Assembly: GCF_015690355.1 (NCBI RefSeq)
Contig: NZ_JADPRT010000001.1
Coordinates: forward strand, 558,001-622,000
Source of the DNA: Streptacidiphilus fuscans
GTDB taxonomy: Bacteria > Actinomycetota > Actinomycetes > Streptomycetales > Streptomycetaceae
DNA length: 64,000 nt
Direction: 5' to 3'
The notes beneath the pieces are model-generated. The model worked only from the letters and a program-made list of their open reading frames with translations, did no database searches and was not told where the DNA came from. The position numbers were made by a program, and so were the translations under genes. Shown one piece after another: positions 53,501 to 61,393 of this stretch (position 1 is the stretch's first letter; each line of letters opens with the position of its first letter).

Positions 53501-55382
53501 GCAGTCGCCACACGCCGGCCAGCCCGTTGAGGGCGATGAGGTCGGATCCCCAGACGACCGCGCTGCGGTCGTCCGTGAGGGAGACCGCGACGTCGCTGCC
53601 CAGCAGACCGGCGAGGATCTCCTGGGTCCGGTGGTCGGCCCGGGCGGAGGCGCGTCCGCGGGAGTGCCGTCCTGCGGGCCGCGCGTCGGTCGCGATCCGC
53701 GCCACGGTGAGCACCACCCGTCCGCGCGCCCGCAGTTCGGCCACGACGTCGGCCAACGGGCGCTCCGCGCCCACACGTTCGTCGGCGAGGGTGGCGAACT
53801 CGCCGAGGGACCCGTCGTCCACGACCACCACGTGCAGGCCCGCTCGTCGTGCCGCGTGCAGGGCCGCGTCCGCGAGGGGATCGACCTCCCAGCCGACCAG
53901 TACCGTGCCGAGATCCACGCCCAGCCGTGAGGCGATCATCAGTCCGGTGTCCGACGACAGCCCGTCGGGCACGGGCCGCAGGACGCAGGAGACCTCGTCG
54001 TCCTCGTCAGTCGCTGCGCCCGAGCTCGCCGGGCCGGAGCGACGGAGGGCGGTGACGGCCGCCTGCCACAACGCGTCGTGGTCGACCTGCGCGATGCTGG
54101 GGTGGACCTCGAGTACCGTCCGCGTGCCCCCGCGCAGGGCTTCCGCGTGGAGCACCAGGGTGTCGACCGTCTCCAACTGCTGCAGCCGCTCGGTGCTGCG
54201 CACCAGCACGCCGTCCCTGGCCAGAGCGGTCGCCAGGACCGCGGTGAACCCGCTCGGGCCGTACCGGGCGGCCTTGGGCGACCCGGCCAGGACCGCCTCG
54301 GCGGTCTCCTGGACGTCGCGGGTGAACAGCAGCGTCGCGGCGGCTCCGACGAGACTCGCCGACACCGCCTGGTCGGCGTAGCTCCTCGCCGGCGAGGCGT
54401 GCAGCGCGGGACGGACGACCTCGCTTCCGCCCAGGCTCGCCTTCCCGGGCGCGCACACCTGGTCGTGGGCGGCGTCGAAGGCGGCGGCGCGGGCGACAGC
54501 CTCGATCCACTGACTGACCCTCAGTCCGGCGTCCAGGACGAGGGAGTCGGGGGACTGCCCGATGCCGTGGGCTGCGGCGTTGGCCACGGCCAGGACCAGG
54601 TCGGCGCTCGCCGCCCCCAGCCGCCCGGACAGCGCCGAGCGGACGCGGGAGTCCTCTCGCAGCAGCGTGACCAGGGAAGTGGCAAGGCGCGGCGCGCTGG
54701 ACAGGCGGACGGCTCGGGCGCTCAACGCCCCGGCGATGCCCGCCACGTCGCAGGCCAGCGCGATGGCGCCGATGCGTACACCGCCGGTATGGCCCGGATG
54801 GACACGTTCGAGTACCTGCTCGTCGGCGCGCCGCAGTCCGCAGTTCGCGGCCAGTTCGCCCGCCCGGTCCGCCACGCGGTCGGTGACGGCGTCCTCGGCC
54901 AGCTCCACGACCAGTCGCTCCAGGCCCCCGTCCCAGTAGGCGCTGACCACCTCGGGGTGATCGGCCAGGGCGGCGGCAACCTCCTCGGCGGCGTCCTCCA
55001 GCAGCACGGCGGGGTGCGCGGCCGCCTGCTCGACCTCGTCGAGCGCGTCAGACACGTCGAGGGCGCCGGGCGCGTCGGGCGCGTCCGCGCGCTCGGGTAC
55101 CAAAGCCAGGTGGAGGCGGCTTCCGGCGCTCCAGTAGCCGCGGCCGGGAGTCAGCGCGTTCCGCACCACCCGGGCCACGCGCGCCGTCGGGTCCGCCAGG
55201 GCGTCGACGCTTGCGGAGGCCGCCCGAACACCGCTGCCCGCCAGGTCCCCCGCCGTGCGGGCGGCCGACTCGACGGCGGAGACCAGTCGGGCGGGAGCCA
55301 GCTGCCGGGAGACCTCGGTCGGCAGCGCCCGGGCCAGGTCCAGACCCGCTACGGGCAGCGCGGCCAGCAAGCGCAGGACCAT
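50565..55382 (-). CDS. ctpI: Large P-type ATPase, CtpI-like cation transporter
   Basis: 1605 aa, close to mycobacterial CtpI (about 1630). The first ~690 residues are a long extension with little homology outside actinobacteria. Transport core: actuator TGES in ALTGESLPTTK, phosphorylated Asp1054 in CFDKTGTLTQN, MLTGDHPQTARAI, hinge MVGDGSNDAAAIRCADIGIG, then helices ending with QLLLVNLLTDMFPAMAVAVT. The P-domain is of the P2-like type, but the ion is unknown (Mg, Ca or Mn are candidates). It starts 9 bp after the Lys/Ala-rich gene, with a GGAAG site in between. Confidence 0.88.
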   Translation of the reverse strand: MVLRLLAALPVAGLDLARALPTEVSRQLAPARLVSAVESAARTAGDLAGSGVRAASASVDALADPTARVARVVRNALTPGRGYWSAGSRLHLALVPERADAPDAPGALDVSDALDEVEQAAAHPAVLLEDAAEEVAAALADHPEVVSAYWDGGLERLVVELAEDAVTDRVADRAGELAANCGLRRADEQVLERVHPGHTGGVRIGAIALACDVAGIAGALSARAVRLSSAPRLATSLVTLLREDSRVRSALSGRLGAASADLVLAVANAAAHGIGQSPDSLVLDAGLRVSQWIEAVARAAAFDAAHDQVCAPGKASLGGSEVVRPALHASPARSYADQAVSASLVGAAATLLFTRDVQETAEAVLAGSPKAARYGPSGFTAVLATALARDGVLVRSTERLQQLETVDTLVLHAEALRGGTRTVLEVHPSIAQVDHDALWQAAVTALRRSGPASSGAATDEDDEVSCVLRPVPDGLSSDTGLMIASRLGVDLGTVLVGWEVDPLADAALHAARRAGLHVVVVDDGSLGEFATLADERVGAERPLADVVAELRARGRVVLTVARIATDARPAGRHSRGRASARADHRTQEILAGLLGSDVAVSLTDDRSAVVWGSDLIALNGLAGVWRLLAAVPAAHTVAHHCTLLAKAGASLSGLLVVTRGSRDHRSPLPLAWRLSPVNAAAAASLVLGWYAAVDVGVRGTPHPRPRIAWHALQPREALSRLRAAEQRVPSAASPHGQASGRGAARLWSLPALAPARHVTHLLGAAWAELDDPLTPVLAVGAIASALLGSSVDALLVAGAMVVNAAVGGVQRLRAERALSALVEGERPTARRVSAGPAPAGAEPGSGTGGAPGGGTSTVEANQLTPGHVIDLQTGDVVPADARLLEVDALEVDESALTGESLPTTKQVDATPHAAVADRRCMVFQGTTVVAGHGRAVVVDTGDDTEAGRAAHLASRTAASAGVQARLRELTNRALPLTLAGGAAVTGLSLLRGRPVRESVRGGLAVAVAAVPEGLPLVATVAQLAAARRLSRCGILVRTPRTLEALGRMDTICFDKTGTLTQNRLRVVRVVGPDGSSHDAAAAEAGPVLRAAARACPHIVDEQGIHAHATDEAILAAARPEPSWVSSGALPFSSERGYASATGTDGTGTRLLVVKGAPEAVLPCCPDAGAEATSAAQALAGQGLRVLAVAARRLDDLRPSDAGAGTSEAPEGGAEALDKPLEGLDLLGFVALADTPRPSSGPLVAALRDAGVRPVMLTGDHPQTARAIAVDLGWPDDVVVVTGEELATQDRAGRARLLGSCGVVARVAPEQKLQVVEGLREAGHVIAMVGDGSNDAAAIRCADIGIGIASRGSAAARNAADLVITGDELTTLLDAVAEGRALWRSVADAVSILIGGNAGEIGFSLFGALTAGASPLSTRQLLLVNLLTDMFPAMAVAVTPRSEASAQDRAPAGTAAPTGAGPVGPVGLEALGEPLMREIRHRGIITGIGAATAWLIGALTPGTTRRSSTMALCGVVGAQLIQTVAGRRSSPLVLATALGSAAVLVALIQTPVVSQFFGCTPLGPLAWAGVAAAITAAALAGPVLPAAERLLGTAGARLLPRIRVVS

Positions 55383-55391
55383 CCCGCGCGC

Positions 55392-56009
55392 TCAGGACTT
55401 CCGTGCGGTGGTGGGCTTCGCTTTGCCCGCGGTCGTGCGCGAGCCCGCTCGGCGTCCAGCCCCTGAGGGCGCTGCCGCGCGGGCCGTCGGCGACTTGGCC
55501 GTCGTGGCGGGTTTTGGAGCCGACGGCTTACCGGCCCTGGGCGCGGACTTCTTGGCGGTTTTTCTGGTGGCTGCGGCTTTCGCCGGGGGCCGTTCCGCGG
55601 CCGGGGCCTCGGTCTCGGCTGCGGTTGTGCGCTTGGCCTGTGCTGACGGCTTCACCGGCGTACTGCCCTTGTGGGGTGTGGCGGGACTGGGCCCGTCCCC
55701 GCCGTCGCGCGACTGGGTGAGCCAGACCACGGCGGCTCCCGCAGCGGCAACCGGCCACTCCACCAGTCCGGCCGCGCCCAGCAGACCGGCGCCGGTGTAG
55801 GCCGCCACCCGCCGCGCGTGCGGCGACACGATCCCGACCGTGTCCAGCACACCGGACAGCGCACTCTCGACCATGCCCGCCCCGGGAAGGCTCCGGACCG
55901 CGGAGGTCGCCGAGGAGACGGGGTGCAGCAGCACGGCCGCCGACCGCGCGACGGTGCCCGGAGCAGAGGACGACCGGCCTTCGGACGCGTGGGCGGTACT
56001 GCCACTCAT
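55392..56009 (-). CDS. Hypothetical protein with Lys/Ala/Pro-rich basic tail
   Basis: 205 aa from ATG 56009 (GGAG 5 nt upstream; the longer frame has no support). Residues 20-110 include hydrophobic stretches (VAAYTGAGLLGAAGLVEWPV; AAAGAAVVWLT) typical of a small membrane protein. Residues 115-205 are a low-complexity basic tail (TRKTAKKSAPRAGKPSAPKP; KSPTARAAAPSGAGRR; TTARKS) like those of histone H1 or mycobacterial HupB. In tight operon with the P-type ATPase. Possibly a membrane or nucleoid partner; function unknown. Confidence 0.7.
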   Translation of the reverse strand: MSGSTAHASEGRSSSAPGTVARSAAVLLHPVSSATSAVRSLPGAGMVESALSGVLDTVGIVSPHARRVAAYTGAGLLGAAGLVEWPVAAAGAAVVWLTQSRDGGDGPSPATPHKGSTPVKPSAQAKRTTAAETEAPAAERPPAKAAATRKTAKKSAPRAGKPSAPKPATTAKSPTARAAAPSGAGRRAGSRTTAGKAKPTTARKS

Positions 56010-56395
56010 GAGGGCTCCGATCGGGCAGAGGACGGCAACCAGCCCAGGGCTCCCGAACGGACGCCCCAGGTTCACCAGGTGTTAACTATGTCTCTTTGAC
56101 AACGTATGGCAGCGCGCTCACCCTTTGACACATATGGGCACTCCAACGGGTGACGCCTCCGGCTCAACCGCTGGCAGCAGCAACGCGGACCTCAGCGGGT
56201 CCGGTTCCACGGCGCGTTCATGCGCCCCGGCATCGAGGAGGTGAGGGCGATGAGTCCCTGCCACAGTCCGTCGACCGCTCCTGGGCGCTTCCGCCCGTCA
56301 TCTCCTGATCGCCGCCCCTGTACTCGCTGACCCGGCCTCCGGCCTGGGCGCGAGGGCGCTCGGCGTGATCAGCCGAACCGGAAAGAAGTCCGGCC
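56010..56395. other. Non-coding region upstream of the ATPase operon
   Basis: No gene seen. It is moderately AT-rich at 56080-56145 and holds a direct repeat (next entry) and a GTTAAC (56081-56086). Confidence 0.5.
56094..56140. repeat. Direct repeat containing TTTGACA
   Basis: CTTTGACAACGTATGGCA (56094-56111) and CTTTGACACATATGGGCA (56123-56140), 29-bp offset, 12 of 18 identical in register. In reverse they read TGTCAAAG 85-120 bp upstream of the ATG at 56009, so they could be activator or repressor sites of the ATPase operon. Confidence 0.45.
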
Positions 56396-56677
56396 GTGCG
56401 CATCGAACTGACCTGGCAGCGTGCCGACGCCGCCGACCGTGTCCTGACCATCCCCGTCCCTGACGTCCTCGCGCCGCGCACCCCGCAGCCCGATGCGCCC
56501 GCGCCCGAGGCGCACCTCGTGCCCCCGCGCGGATCGGGCCTGCTCGAAGACGTCCTGCTCCACGCCGAGCCCGTCGCCGCGAGCGCGGCGAGCGCGCTCG
56601 GGTTGGGCCTGCTCGCCCAGATCGCGCTGCCGTTCGCCGCCAAGCTCGCCCGCCAGGCCCTCACGGAGCAGCGGTAG
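56396..56677 (+). CDS. Small hypothetical protein
   Basis: 93 aa, GTG start with GGAAAGAAG upstream. First half beta-like and Pro-rich (MRIELTWQRADAADRVLTIP, DVLAPRTPQPDAPAPEAH), second half hydrophobic helix (ASAASALGLGLLAQIALPFA) ending in a basic tail. Could be a peripheral membrane protein. No family recognised; divergent from the ATPase operon. Confidence 0.5.
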   Translation: MRIELTWQRADAADRVLTIPVPDVLAPRTPQPDAPAPEAHLVPPRGSGLLEDVLLHAEPVAASAASALGLGLLAQIALPFAAKLARQALTEQR

Positions 56678-56749
56678 CGCGCGATCACCCCGTGCCGAGG
56701 CCCGACCGGCTGCTGAGTCGCTGAGTCGCAGTGTTGCTGGACGGACGCC

Positions 56750-57136
56750 TCAGGCTCCGGGGCACACGGCGACGACGTCGATCTCGACCAGAATGTTGGC
56801 GAGGTCGGAGCCGACCGTGGTGCGCACGGGGTAGGGGGCTTCGACGAACGTCTCGTACGTGGCGTTGAAGCCGGCGAAGTCCCGGTGCAGGTGCTGCAGA
56901 TGCACGGTCGCCTTCACGACGTGGGAGAAGTCGAGACCGTGGGCTTCGAGCACGGCCCGCACATTCGCCATCGCCTGCGCGGTCTGTTCCTCGATGGTGT
57001 CTCCGGCGACCTGGCCGGTGGCGGGGTCCTGCGGTCCGAAGCCCGCGGTGTAGAGGAATCCGCCTGCGGCGATGCCCTGGGAGTAGGCCCCGGCCGGGCG
57101 CGGTGCCTTCTCGGTGCTGACCTGCTGTCGAGACAT
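56750..57136 (-). CDS. ridA: RidA-family enamine/imine deaminase
   Basis: 128 aa, full family length. YjgF/YER057c/UK114 fold: AYSQGIAAGGFLYTAGFGPQ, TIEEQTAQAMANVRAVLEAH, and the C-terminal arginine motif YPVRTTVGSDLA followed by VEIDVVAV. RidA trimers hydrolyse reactive imines made by PLP or dehydratase enzymes. It sits 65 bp downstream of the KDG kinase on the same strand and may belong to the sugar-acid regulon. Confidence 0.9.
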   Translation of the reverse strand: MSRQQVSTEKAPRPAGAYSQGIAAGGFLYTAGFGPQDPATGQVAGDTIEEQTAQAMANVRAVLEAHGLDFSHVVKATVHLQHLHRDFAGFNATYETFVEAPYPVRTTVGSDLANILVEIDVVAVCPGA

Positions 57137-57201
57137 GTGGTGTTCCTTCGTCGGGTTTCTTCTCGGACTTTTGGGCGCTGGTCGGTTCGGCTGGTGGCCG
57201 C

Positions 57202-58158
57202 TCAGCGGATCACGGGGTCGGTTGCGGTGAGCAGGTCGAGCTCGTCCCGGCGGGGGAGTCCCTCCCAGTCGCCGGGGACGGTGACGGCGAACGCGCCGGT
57301 GGCGGCGGCGGTTGCGAGACGCTCGGCCGGGGGCTTACCTGCGAGGAGTTCGGCGAGGTATCCGGCGACGAAGGCGTCACCCGCGCCCACCGGATCGACC
57401 GCACGAACCGTCAACGCCTGCTGCTGGTAAGGGGCCTGGTCGATCACGGCGACGCAGCCGGCGGGGCCGCGCTTGAGCACCGCCTGACGGGGGCCGAGTT
57501 GGGCCAGGTTGGCCGCCAGGTGCTGCGGTGTGGAGCCGTCCACCACCAGGGCCGCCTCGTGCTCGCCGGCGAACACCACGTCGGAGCGTTTCACCAGCTC
57601 GCGCAGCGCGGCCGAGGCCGCCGCCGTATCCCAGAGCGCGGAACGGTAGTTGAGGTCGAGCGAGACCGTGACGCCGGCGGCGCGCGCGATCTCCACGGCC
57701 TTGCGCACGGCGGCGGCGGGGCCGTCGCCGAGTGCCGGGGTGATCCCGGTGACGTGCAGGACCGCGGCGGAGCGGATGGTGTCCTCGTCGACATCGGCCG
57801 GGCAGAGGTGGGATCCCGCGCTCGCGGCGCGGTAGTACCTGACCGTGGTGATGGCGTCGGTGCGCCTGGTCTTGAGCATCAGGCCGGTCGGTGCGGTGTC
57901 CCGGATCGCCACCACGGTGACGTCCTCGGCCCGGAGCTCCCGTACGACGAGGTCGCCCAGCTCGTCGCCGCCGACCCGGCCGATCCAGGTGGCCGGTGCG
58001 CCGAGCCTGCGGAGGCCGATGGCGACGTTGGACTCCGAGCCGGCGATGCCCAGGCGCAGGGTGGTCACCTGCTGAAGTGGGCCGGTTTCGGTGGGCGTGA
58101 GCAGCCCCATCGTCTCGCCGAGGGTGACCAGGCCGCCGGGGGCGGTAGCGCCGCTCAC
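57202..58158 (-). CDS. kdgK: PfkB-family 2-keto-3-deoxygluconate kinase
   Basis: 318 aa from GTG 58158, which overlaps the aldolase stop (GTGA). Ribokinase fold: GIAGSESNVAIGLRRLG (substrate), GRVGGDELGDLVVRELRAED, catalytic DPVGAGDAFVAGYLAEL. KDG kinases of this type phosphorylate 2-keto-3-deoxygluconate (or the galacto-epimer) at O6, giving the aldolase substrate. The order aldolase then kinase on one transcript, and the dehydratase nearby, support this over ribokinase or fructokinase. Confidence 0.9.
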   Translation of the reverse strand: MSGATAPGGLVTLGETMGLLTPTETGPLQQVTTLRLGIAGSESNVAIGLRRLGAPATWIGRVGGDELGDLVVRELRAEDVTVVAIRDTAPTGLMLKTRRTDAITTVRYYRAASAGSHLCPADVDEDTIRSAAVLHVTGITPALGDGPAAAVRKAVEIARAAGVTVSLDLNYRSALWDTAAASAALRELVKRSDVVFAGEHEAALVVDGSTPQHLAANLAQLGPRQAVLKRGPAGCVAVIDQAPYQQQALTVRAVDPVGAGDAFVAGYLAELLAGKPPAERLATAAATGAFAVTVPGDWEGLPRRDELDLLTATDPVIR

Positions 58159-58829
58159 CGGGCCTGCTTCGAGGCCGCTACGGCGTCGAGGAGCCGGCGG
58201 GCGCGGTCGTGCAGGGCGGTCAGGTCGCCGCCGTCGAGCGCGTCGCCGAGCAGGGGCGACCCCATGCCCACCGCGAGCGCGCCCGCCGCGAGGTAGTCGG
58301 GCGCGTCCTCCGCCGTGATCCCGCCGGTCGGGACGAGCGGAATGCCCGGCAGCGGTTCGTGCAGGCTGCGCAGGTGCTTGGGGCCGCCGCTCGCGGCGGG
58401 GAAGATCTTCACGGCGGTGGCGCCGGACTGCCAGGCGGTGAGCACCTCGGTGGGTGTCCAGGCGCCGGGGTAGCACGGCACCCCGGCGGCGTCGGCGAAC
58501 GAGAGCACGTCCGCGCAGACAGCCGGGGAGACCAGGAAAGCGGCGCCGGCGTCGGTGGCGGCGGCTGCCTCGCGGGCGCTGGTGACGCTGCCGGCGCCCA
58601 CGACCACCTCCGCGGGCAGCCGTTCGCTGAGCGCGGCGAGCTCCGCCAGCGCGCCGGGGATCGTCAAGGTCACCTCCAGGCAGGTGATTCCGGCGTCGAC
58701 GAGCGCCTCGGCGGCCCGCTGGACGTGCTCGGCGGACCGGGCGCGCAGGATCGCGACCACGCCGGTCTCCACCAGTTGCCTGGTGGGTGCGAGCCGGGAG
58801 GCGGCACGGTCGGTCAGTGCGGGGGACAT
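58155..58829 (-). CDS. eda: 2-keto-3-deoxy-6-phosphogluconate (KDPG) aldolase
   Basis: 224 aa from ATG 58829 (GAGGAG overlaps the in-frame GTG 58841, ruling that out). Class I aldolase: catalytic Glu in CLEVTLTIPGAL region, VVGAGSV, Schiff-base Lys in ATAVKIFPAASGG (about residue 140), and PTGGI phosphate loop. Splits KDPG or KDPGal into pyruvate and glyceraldehyde-3-P. Operon with kdgK; follows the IclR gene by 70 bp on the same strand. Confidence 0.93.
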   Translation of the reverse strand: MSPALTDRAASRLAPTRQLVETGVVAILRARSAEHVQRAAEALVDAGITCLEVTLTIPGALAELAALSERLPAEVVVGAGSVTSAREAAAATDAGAAFLVSPAVCADVLSFADAAGVPCYPGAWTPTEVLTAWQSGATAVKIFPAASGGPKHLRSLHEPLPGIPLVPTGGITAEDAPDYLAAGALAVGMGSPLLGDALDGGDLTALHDRARRLLDAVAASKQAR

Positions 58830-58899
58830 GGCACTCCTCACGGGGTCGGCTCTGATCGTGTGTCAGGAGGACGGGGATTCAACCGGCGGCGGAGTCACG

Positions 58900-59709
58900 T
58901 CACAGCCGGGCTCCGAGCCTGCGGGAGATCTCGGCGGCGGCTTCGCCGACGAGGCGGCCCAGCTCGGGCACCCGGGCCGTGGTGATCCGGGTGGCCGGGC
59001 CGGAGACGGAGAGCGCGCAGCCTGCGGTGCCGGTGTGGTCGAACACCGCGGCGGCGACGCAGCGGATCTCGGCCTCGTTCTCGATCTCGTCCACGGCGTA
59101 GCCGCGGTCGCGGATGACGGCGAGGTCGGCGAGGAGCGCCGGGCCGGTGGTGAGCGTGTTCGGGGTGCGCCTGGGCAGCCCGCGGTCGATGACGCTGCGC
59201 ACCGTGGCCTCGTCGGCGTGGGCGAGCATGGCCTTGCCGACGCCCGTGCAGTACGCGGGCTGGCGGCTGCCGATGCGGGCGTGCATCCGGACCGGCTGGG
59301 GGGTGTCGGCCTTGTCGACGTACACCACCTCGGGCAGGTCCGCGATGACCAGGTGGATGGTCTCTCCGGTGGCGGTCATCAGGCCGTGCAGCACGTCGTG
59401 TGCGGCGGTGCGCAGGTCGAGCCGTTCGAGGTAGGTCTGGCCGAGCTGCGCTGTGCGCCACCCGAGGCGGTACCGGCCGGTGTCGGAGTCCTGCTCGACC
59501 AACCGCGTCTCGCACAGGGGCGCGAGCAGCCGCAGCAGGGTGCTCTTGTTCATGTCCAGGACACCGGCGAGATCGGAGAGGCTGGCCCCGCGCGGGTCCT
59601 CGGTGTCATCGGCGAGCTGCAGCAGGATGCCGAGTGCGCGTCGTAGCGATGCCGAGCTGTTTCTGGATCCTGCGTCGGGCGCAGCGGGGCTGCCGGAGGC
59701 GGGGCTCAT
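58900..59709 (-). CDS. IclR-family transcriptional regulator
   Basis: 269 aa, GGAG upstream of ATG. Winged HTH about 20-85 (SLSDLAGVLDMNKSTLLRLL) and a C-terminal effector domain (TGETIHLVIADLPEVVYVDK; VGKAMLAHADEATV; VFDHTGTAGCALSVSGPATR). IclR proteins of sugar-acid pathways sense 2-keto-3-deoxygluconate-like intermediates. Divergent from the MFS gene; the two palindromes at 59878 and 59985 are its likely targets. Co-directional with the aldolase and kinase, so it may autoregulate them. Confidence 0.9.
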   Translation of the reverse strand: MSPASGSPAAPDAGSRNSSASLRRALGILLQLADDTEDPRGASLSDLAGVLDMNKSTLLRLLAPLCETRLVEQDSDTGRYRLGWRTAQLGQTYLERLDLRTAAHDVLHGLMTATGETIHLVIADLPEVVYVDKADTPQPVRMHARIGSRQPAYCTGVGKAMLAHADEATVRSVIDRGLPRRTPNTLTTGPALLADLAVIRDRGYAVDEIENEAEIRCVAAAVFDHTGTAGCALSVSGPATRITTARVPELGRLVGEAAAEISRRLGARL

Positions 59710-59877
59710 GGTGACTCCTCATTCGTGGCGCAACGTCTTGCGTGGTGCAAGGCGCGCGCCCAGGCAAAACCGCAGGTCAACTACTGATCAGGCAGCGCAC
59801 CTTGGTGACCGGTCAGCAGGTCGCCCAGGGCTGACGTGCCAGACGATGCCACCATCCCCGCTGAAATGCAACAAGGT

Positions 59878-59894
59878 GTTTTGCTATGCAAAAC
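59878..59894. promoter_or_regulatory. IclR-type operator, copy 1
   Basis: GTTTTGC-TAT-GCAAAAC, a perfect 7-3-7 palindrome, 37 bp upstream of the -35 of the MFS promoter. Confidence 0.7.
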
Positions 59895-59930
59895 TCCTGC
59901 GCCCAGCGGCAGTTGATCCCACCTCACGTC

Positions 59931-59959
59931 TTGACGGCGCAAACAGGGCTCTCTAGCGT
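59931..59959 (+). promoter_or_regulatory. Promoter of the MFS-creatininase-dehydratase operon
   Basis: TTGACG (59931-59936), 17-nt spacer, TAGCGT (59954-59959). Predicted +1 near 59966, between operator copies 1 and 2. Confidence 0.65.
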
Positions 59960-59984
59960 GACGCGGACCGTTCTGCAAATCAAT

Positions 59985-60001
59985 GTTTTGCATTGCAAAA
60001 T
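59985..60001. promoter_or_regulatory. IclR-type operator, copy 2
   Basis: GTTTTGC-ATT-GCAAAAT, matching copy 1 except the last base and the spacer. It lies about 20 bp downstream of +1, a position suited to block elongation. Confidence 0.7.
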
Positions 60002-60019
60002 CTTAGAGAGAGGCAGGTG

Positions 60020-61393
60020 GTGGCGGTGCACGAGGTCGCGGACGCAGAGAGCAGCTCCGCACAGGCACAGGCCGGACAAGCCGCACGCGTTGCCGGGGGC
60101 CGTACCCGCTGGGGCATCGCGGCGCTGCTGGGCACGGGGATCCTGATCAACTACTTCGACCGGGTCAACATCTCGGTGGCGGGCACCGACCTGCAGCACG
60201 CCATGGGCCTGAGCGCAGGTCAACTCGGCATCCTGTTCTCGGCGTTCACCTGGTCCTACGGGCTGGCCCAGATACCCGTCGGCCTGCTGCTGGACCGGAT
60301 CGGGGTCGCCTGGGTCACCCGCGTCAGCACCGTGCTGTGGGCGTGCGCCACGTTCCTCACCGCCGTGGTGAGCGGGCTCGGCATGATTCTCCTGGCCCGG
60401 CTGCTGCTCGGCCTGGCCGAGGCGCCCGCGATCGTCTCGTCCCAGAAGACCACCAGCTACTGGTTCCCCCGCCAGGAGCGCGGGCTGTGCACCTCCGCCT
60501 TCGACGGCGCGGCCAAGTTCTCCAACGTCATCGGCGTGCCGCTGATGTCGGTGGTCGTCTCCGAGTTCGGCTGGCGCGGCGCCTTCTGGGTCAGCGGCAG
60601 CCTCAGTCTGCTGTACGCCCTCGCGTACTGGCTGCTCTACCGCAACCCCCGGCAGATGCTGCGTGCCGGACGGCTGAGCCAGAGCGAGTACCGGTACATC
60701 ACCGAGGGCGGCGCCCAGGACGAGGACGCGGTGCCGGCGAACCAGTTCGCCGGTCTCGGACGGCTGCTGCGCAACCGCAAGGTGTGGGGGCTCTCGCTCG
60801 GCTTCGCCTGCTACAACTACGCCTTCTTCATGCTGCTCACCTGGCTGCCCGGCTATCTGGAGGGGCAGCTGCACATGTCCGTCCTCAAGGGCGGCCTCTA
60901 CTCGGCGATCCCGTGGATCACCGCCACCCTCTCGGACCTGCTGATCGGCGGGCTGCTGGTCGACCGGCTGATCGCCCGTGGCCGCGACGCCAACCGGGTG
61001 CGCAAGTCGGTGCTGGTCGGCGGCATGGTGGTGGGCCTGTGCGTGATCGGCGGCGCGACCACGCACACCCCGGCGGTCGCCGTGCTGTTCATCTCGCTCG
61101 GCCTGGGCGGGCTCTCCGCCTCCGCCCCGGTCGGATCCAGCTGCGTCGCACTGATCGCCCCCGAAGGCAGCGTCGGCGCGGTCGGCGGGATTCTCAACTT
61201 CCTCAGCCAGCTCTTCGTCGCCGCCGCGCCCATCGTCACCGGCTACCTGGTCGACGACACCGGAAACTTCGCCTGGGGCTTCGTCATCGCGACGCTGATG
61301 GTCGCCCTGGGCATTCTCTGCTACCTGTTCGTGCTCGGCCGCATCGAGCAGGTTCCCAGCCTGCAACCGGCTCAGAAAGGCACCACCGCATGA
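60020..61393 (+). CDS. MFS sugar-acid transporter (anion:cation symporter family)
   Basis: 457 aa from GTG 60020, six nt after GAGAGG; the ATG at 59993 lies inside operator copy 2 and is rejected. About twelve helices. Family features: ILINYFDRVNISVAGTDLQ (TM1 with the ACS-type D-R-N), GLAQIPVGLLLDRIGVAWVT (loop 2-3), RLLLGLAEAPAIVSSQK (TM5) and SKTTSYWFPRQERG-like loop (KTTSYWFPRQERGL). These carry glucarate, galactonate, hexuronate or tartrate. The stop overlaps the next start (ATGA). Confidence 0.9.
   Translation: MAVHEVADAESSSAQAQAGQAARVAGGRTRWGIAALLGTGILINYFDRVNISVAGTDLQHAMGLSAGQLGILFSAFTWSYGLAQIPVGLLLDRIGVAWVTRVSTVLWACATFLTAVVSGLGMILLARLLLGLAEAPAIVSSQKTTSYWFPRQERGLCTSAFDGAAKFSNVIGVPLMSVVVSEFGWRGAFWVSGSLSLLYALAYWLLYRNPRQMLRAGRLSQSEYRYITEGGAQDEDAVPANQFAGLGRLLRNRKVWGLSLGFACYNYAFFMLLTWLPGYLEGQLHMSVLKGGLYSAIPWITATLSDLLIGGLLVDRLIARGRDANRVRKSVLVGGMVVGLCVIGGATTHTPAVAVLFISLGLGGLSASAPVGSSCVALIAPEGSVGAVGGILNFLSQLFVAAAPIVTGYLVDDTGNFAWGFVIATLMVALGILCYLFVLGRIEQVPSLQPAQKGTTA

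Noticed and set aside
59993..60019. ATG 59993 as start of the MFS transporter
   Set aside because: It lies within the operator palindrome and has no ribosome site; GTG 60020 has GAGAGG at 6 nt.
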